Source: Pontibacter ummariensis
Lineage (GTDB): Bacteria > Bacteroidota > Bacteroidia > Cytophagales > Hymenobacteraceae
Reading direction: 5' to 3'
Assembly (NCBI RefSeq): GCF_900188175.1
Contig: NZ_FZOQ01000014.1
Location: 62,001 to 126,000 of the forward strand
DNA length: 64,000 nucleotides
Position 1 is the first letter of the stretch, and every line of letters begins with the position of its first letter. The translations under genes were made by a program, and so were the position numbers. Under the pieces are notes generated by a model. That model was given only the letters and a program-made list of their open reading frames with translations. It was not told the DNA's origin and ran no database searches. Shown one piece after another: positions 62,736 to 64,000 of the stretch.

Positions 62736-63641
62736 TTAGGATACCTTCTCTGTCGTTTTACGTACTTGTTTCTTGTTGCCATTCTCTTCCTCAGTGGGCA
62801 TCACCATAGCGAGCAAGTCCGTTAAGCGCTGCTTCAGCTCCTTGCGGTCTACAATAAAGTCTAGGAAGCCGTGCTCCAGTACAAACTCCGCGCTCTGGAA
62901 GCCTTTCGGCAAGTCCCTGCCAATTGTCTCTTTGATCACACGAGGACCGGCAAAGCCAATTAATGCCCCTGGCTCCGCAATGTTAAAGTCGCCGAGCATG
63001 GCAAAGGAGGCGGTTACTCCACCTGTGGTAGGATCAGTGAGCAGTGATATGTAAGGCAGTCCTTCCTCTGAAAGCAGGGCTAGCTTGGCAGATGTCTTTG
63101 CCATCTGCATTAAAGAGAAGCCGGCTTCCATCATACGCGCACCGCCTGACTTTGAGATCATCAGGAAAGGAGTGCGTGTCTTCCGGGCATGGTCTATGGC
63201 ACGGGCAATTTTCTCACCTACCACAGAACCCATCGAGCCACCGATAAAAGCAAAGTCCATACAGGCGATGGTAATCTCCTGGCCGTTTATTTTACCATAA
63301 GCTGTTCGCACAGCATCCTTAAGGCCTGTGTTCTTTTGGGTAGCGGCAATGCGCTGTGGGTAAGGCTTGGTATCCACAAAGTTAAGCGGGTCGCCTGAGG
63401 TCAGGTTTTCGTCCAGCTCCGTAAACTTGTTGTTATCAAACAGGATGGCAAAATACTCCTTAGACCCGATACGATCATGGTAATCGCACTTCACACAGGT
63501 ATTCAGGTTCTTGCGATGCTCTGCCATGCTGGTCACGGTTTTGCACTCCGGACATTTATACCATAACCCGTCCGGCGTCTCTTTCTTCTCCTCTGTGGGT
63601 GTATGAATTCCTTTATCTACTCTTTTAAACCAAGGCATCAT
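62736..63641 (-). CDS. accD: Acetyl-CoA carboxylase carboxyltransferase subunit beta
   Basis: 301 residues from [18 protein letters not shown] one codon later is equally likely and an upstream TTG is not. The zinc ribbon is Cys30, Cys33, Cys49 and Cys52 (CPEC...CVKC). The carboxyltransferase core shows [17 protein letters not shown] near 130, [19 protein letters not shown] near 163 and [15 protein letters not shown] near 205. With AccA it transfers carboxyl from biotin to acetyl-CoA, the first committed step of fatty-acid synthesis. It is followed upstream, 159 bp away on the same strand, by the aldolase gene. Confidence 0.97.
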   Translation of the reverse strand: MMPWFKRVDKGIHTPTEEKKETPDGLWYKCPECKTVTSMAEHRKNLNTCVKCDYHDRIGSKEYFAILFDNNKFTELDENLTSGDPLNFVDTKPYPQRIAATQKNTGLKDAVRTAYGKINGQEITIACMDFAFIGGSMGSVVGEKIARAIDHARKTRTPFLMISKSGGARMMEAGFSLMQMAKTSAKLALLSEEGLPYISLLTDPTTGGVTASFAMLGDFNIAEPGALIGFAGPRVIKETIGRDLPKGFQSAEFVLEHGFLDFIVDRKELKQRLTDLLAMVMPTEEENGNKKQVRKTTEKVS

Positions 63642-63800
63642 AGTCAAAAGCGTGCTTACCGCACTTTAAATATATAGGTGTTTTACTTTACCAGGTAACG
63701 AATGACACAAAAACTGTGGCCGGCCTTCTCCTGCTTCAAAGGAAGCATAAGAAAAAGGTCGGCCACAAAAGTATGTAATAATCAGGAGTTCTGCTACAAA

Positions 63801-64000
63801 TTACGCGAGTGTAATCTCTTGCGCCAAATAAACGTCCTGTACAGCATTCAACAATTCTACCCCTTCCTTAAACTCCCGCTGGAATGCTTTTCGCCCCAGA
63901 ATCAGCCCCATGCCCCCGGCACGTTTGTTAATAACCGCCGTCCGTACCGACTCCTGCAAATCAGACTCCCCTTTCGACTCGCCTCCGGAGTTAATCAAAC
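63801..64000 (-). CDS. fbaB: Class I fructose-bisphosphate aldolase, C-terminal part
   Basis: Only the last ~66 codons are in the window; the frame stays open to its right edge. The residues [17 protein letters not shown] and [20 protein letters not shown] match the end of the DhnA-type class I aldolase, followed by [14 protein letters not shown]. The enzyme splits fructose 1,6-bisphosphate in glycolysis and gluconeogenesis; the Schiff-base lysine lies outside the window. Confidence 0.82.
   Translation of the reverse strand, partial: LINSGGESKGESDLQESVRTAVINKRAGGMGLILGRKAFQREFKEGVELLNAVQDVYLAQEITLA

Overview
The window looks like chromosomal DNA of a Bacteroidota bacterium, most likely order Cytophagales, in or near Hymenobacteraceae (Pontibacter-like). 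The support is: several TAnnTTTG promoter boxes of the Bacteroidota sigma type; a secreted esterase ending in a type IX secretion (T9SS) sorting domain; many Bacteroidota-style lipoproteins (LSAC, FSAC, LLAC and LSSC signals); a monomeric isocitrate dehydrogenase; and a 14-gene nuo locus with separate nuoC and nuoD and a short NuoG. The genus is an inference from protein flavour, not a database result.

Layout. 1-5.3 kb: the end of an M16 peptidase, monomeric IDH and a T9SS SGNH hydrolase. 5.3-8.3 kb: a phosphoribosyltransferase/alpha-beta-hydrolase pair, a lipoprotein and endonuclease V (nfi). 8.3-8.9 kb: a compact 588-bp unit bounded by perfect 43-bp inverted repeats and carrying a GxxExxY nuclease-like gene. 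9-16 kb: clpB, a lipocalin-like protein, a Dabb protein, a STAS-like protein, a Gfo/Idh/MocA oxidoreductase and a lactonase-type propeller lipoprotein. 16-24.7 kb: HupE-like membrane protein, M1 aminopeptidase, NDH-2, a carboxypeptidase-regulatory-like protein, an ArsR-type regulator, a YjjG-type HAD phosphatase and pruA.

24.9-39.8 kb: respiratory complex I. nuoA to nuoJ runs from a near-perfect promoter to a terminator. An opposite-strand lipoprotein gene then intervenes, and nuoKLMN follows from its own candidate promoter. Inverted repeats sit in the loose C/D, D/E, E/F and F/G junctions, while B/C, G/H and I/J are 3-4 bp apart. NuoG keeps its 2Fe-2S, N5 and N4 ligands but lacks the molybdopterin-like domain and has a rearranged last cysteine quartet.

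39.9-64 kb: mixed housekeeping and envelope genes. These are a DUF1080 protein whose likely signal peptide lies upstream of its first ATG, aspS, a GDPD, a GT22-like glycosyltransferase, GtrA, tadA, superoxide dismutase, dsbD, a CNNM/CorC protein, hemerythrin, gamma carbonic anhydrase, a radical SAM protein, an outer-membrane barrel, LD-carboxypeptidase, an endonuclease III homologue, an MBL hydrolase, two tandem OmpA lipoproteins, accD, and the end of a class I fructose-bisphosphate aldolase.

The most interesting signals are non-coding. (i) The inverted-repeat-bounded GxxExxY unit contains the nfi stop codon in its left repeat. (ii) Two dispersed, same-orientation RNA-like elements (about 46.6 kb and 56.4 kb) share a nearly invariant 20-nt apical loop, have outer stem pairs that differ in sequence yet both pair, and are each followed by an intrinsic terminator. 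They may be an undescribed small-RNA family. No tRNA, rRNA, CRISPR array or intact insertion sequence was seen.
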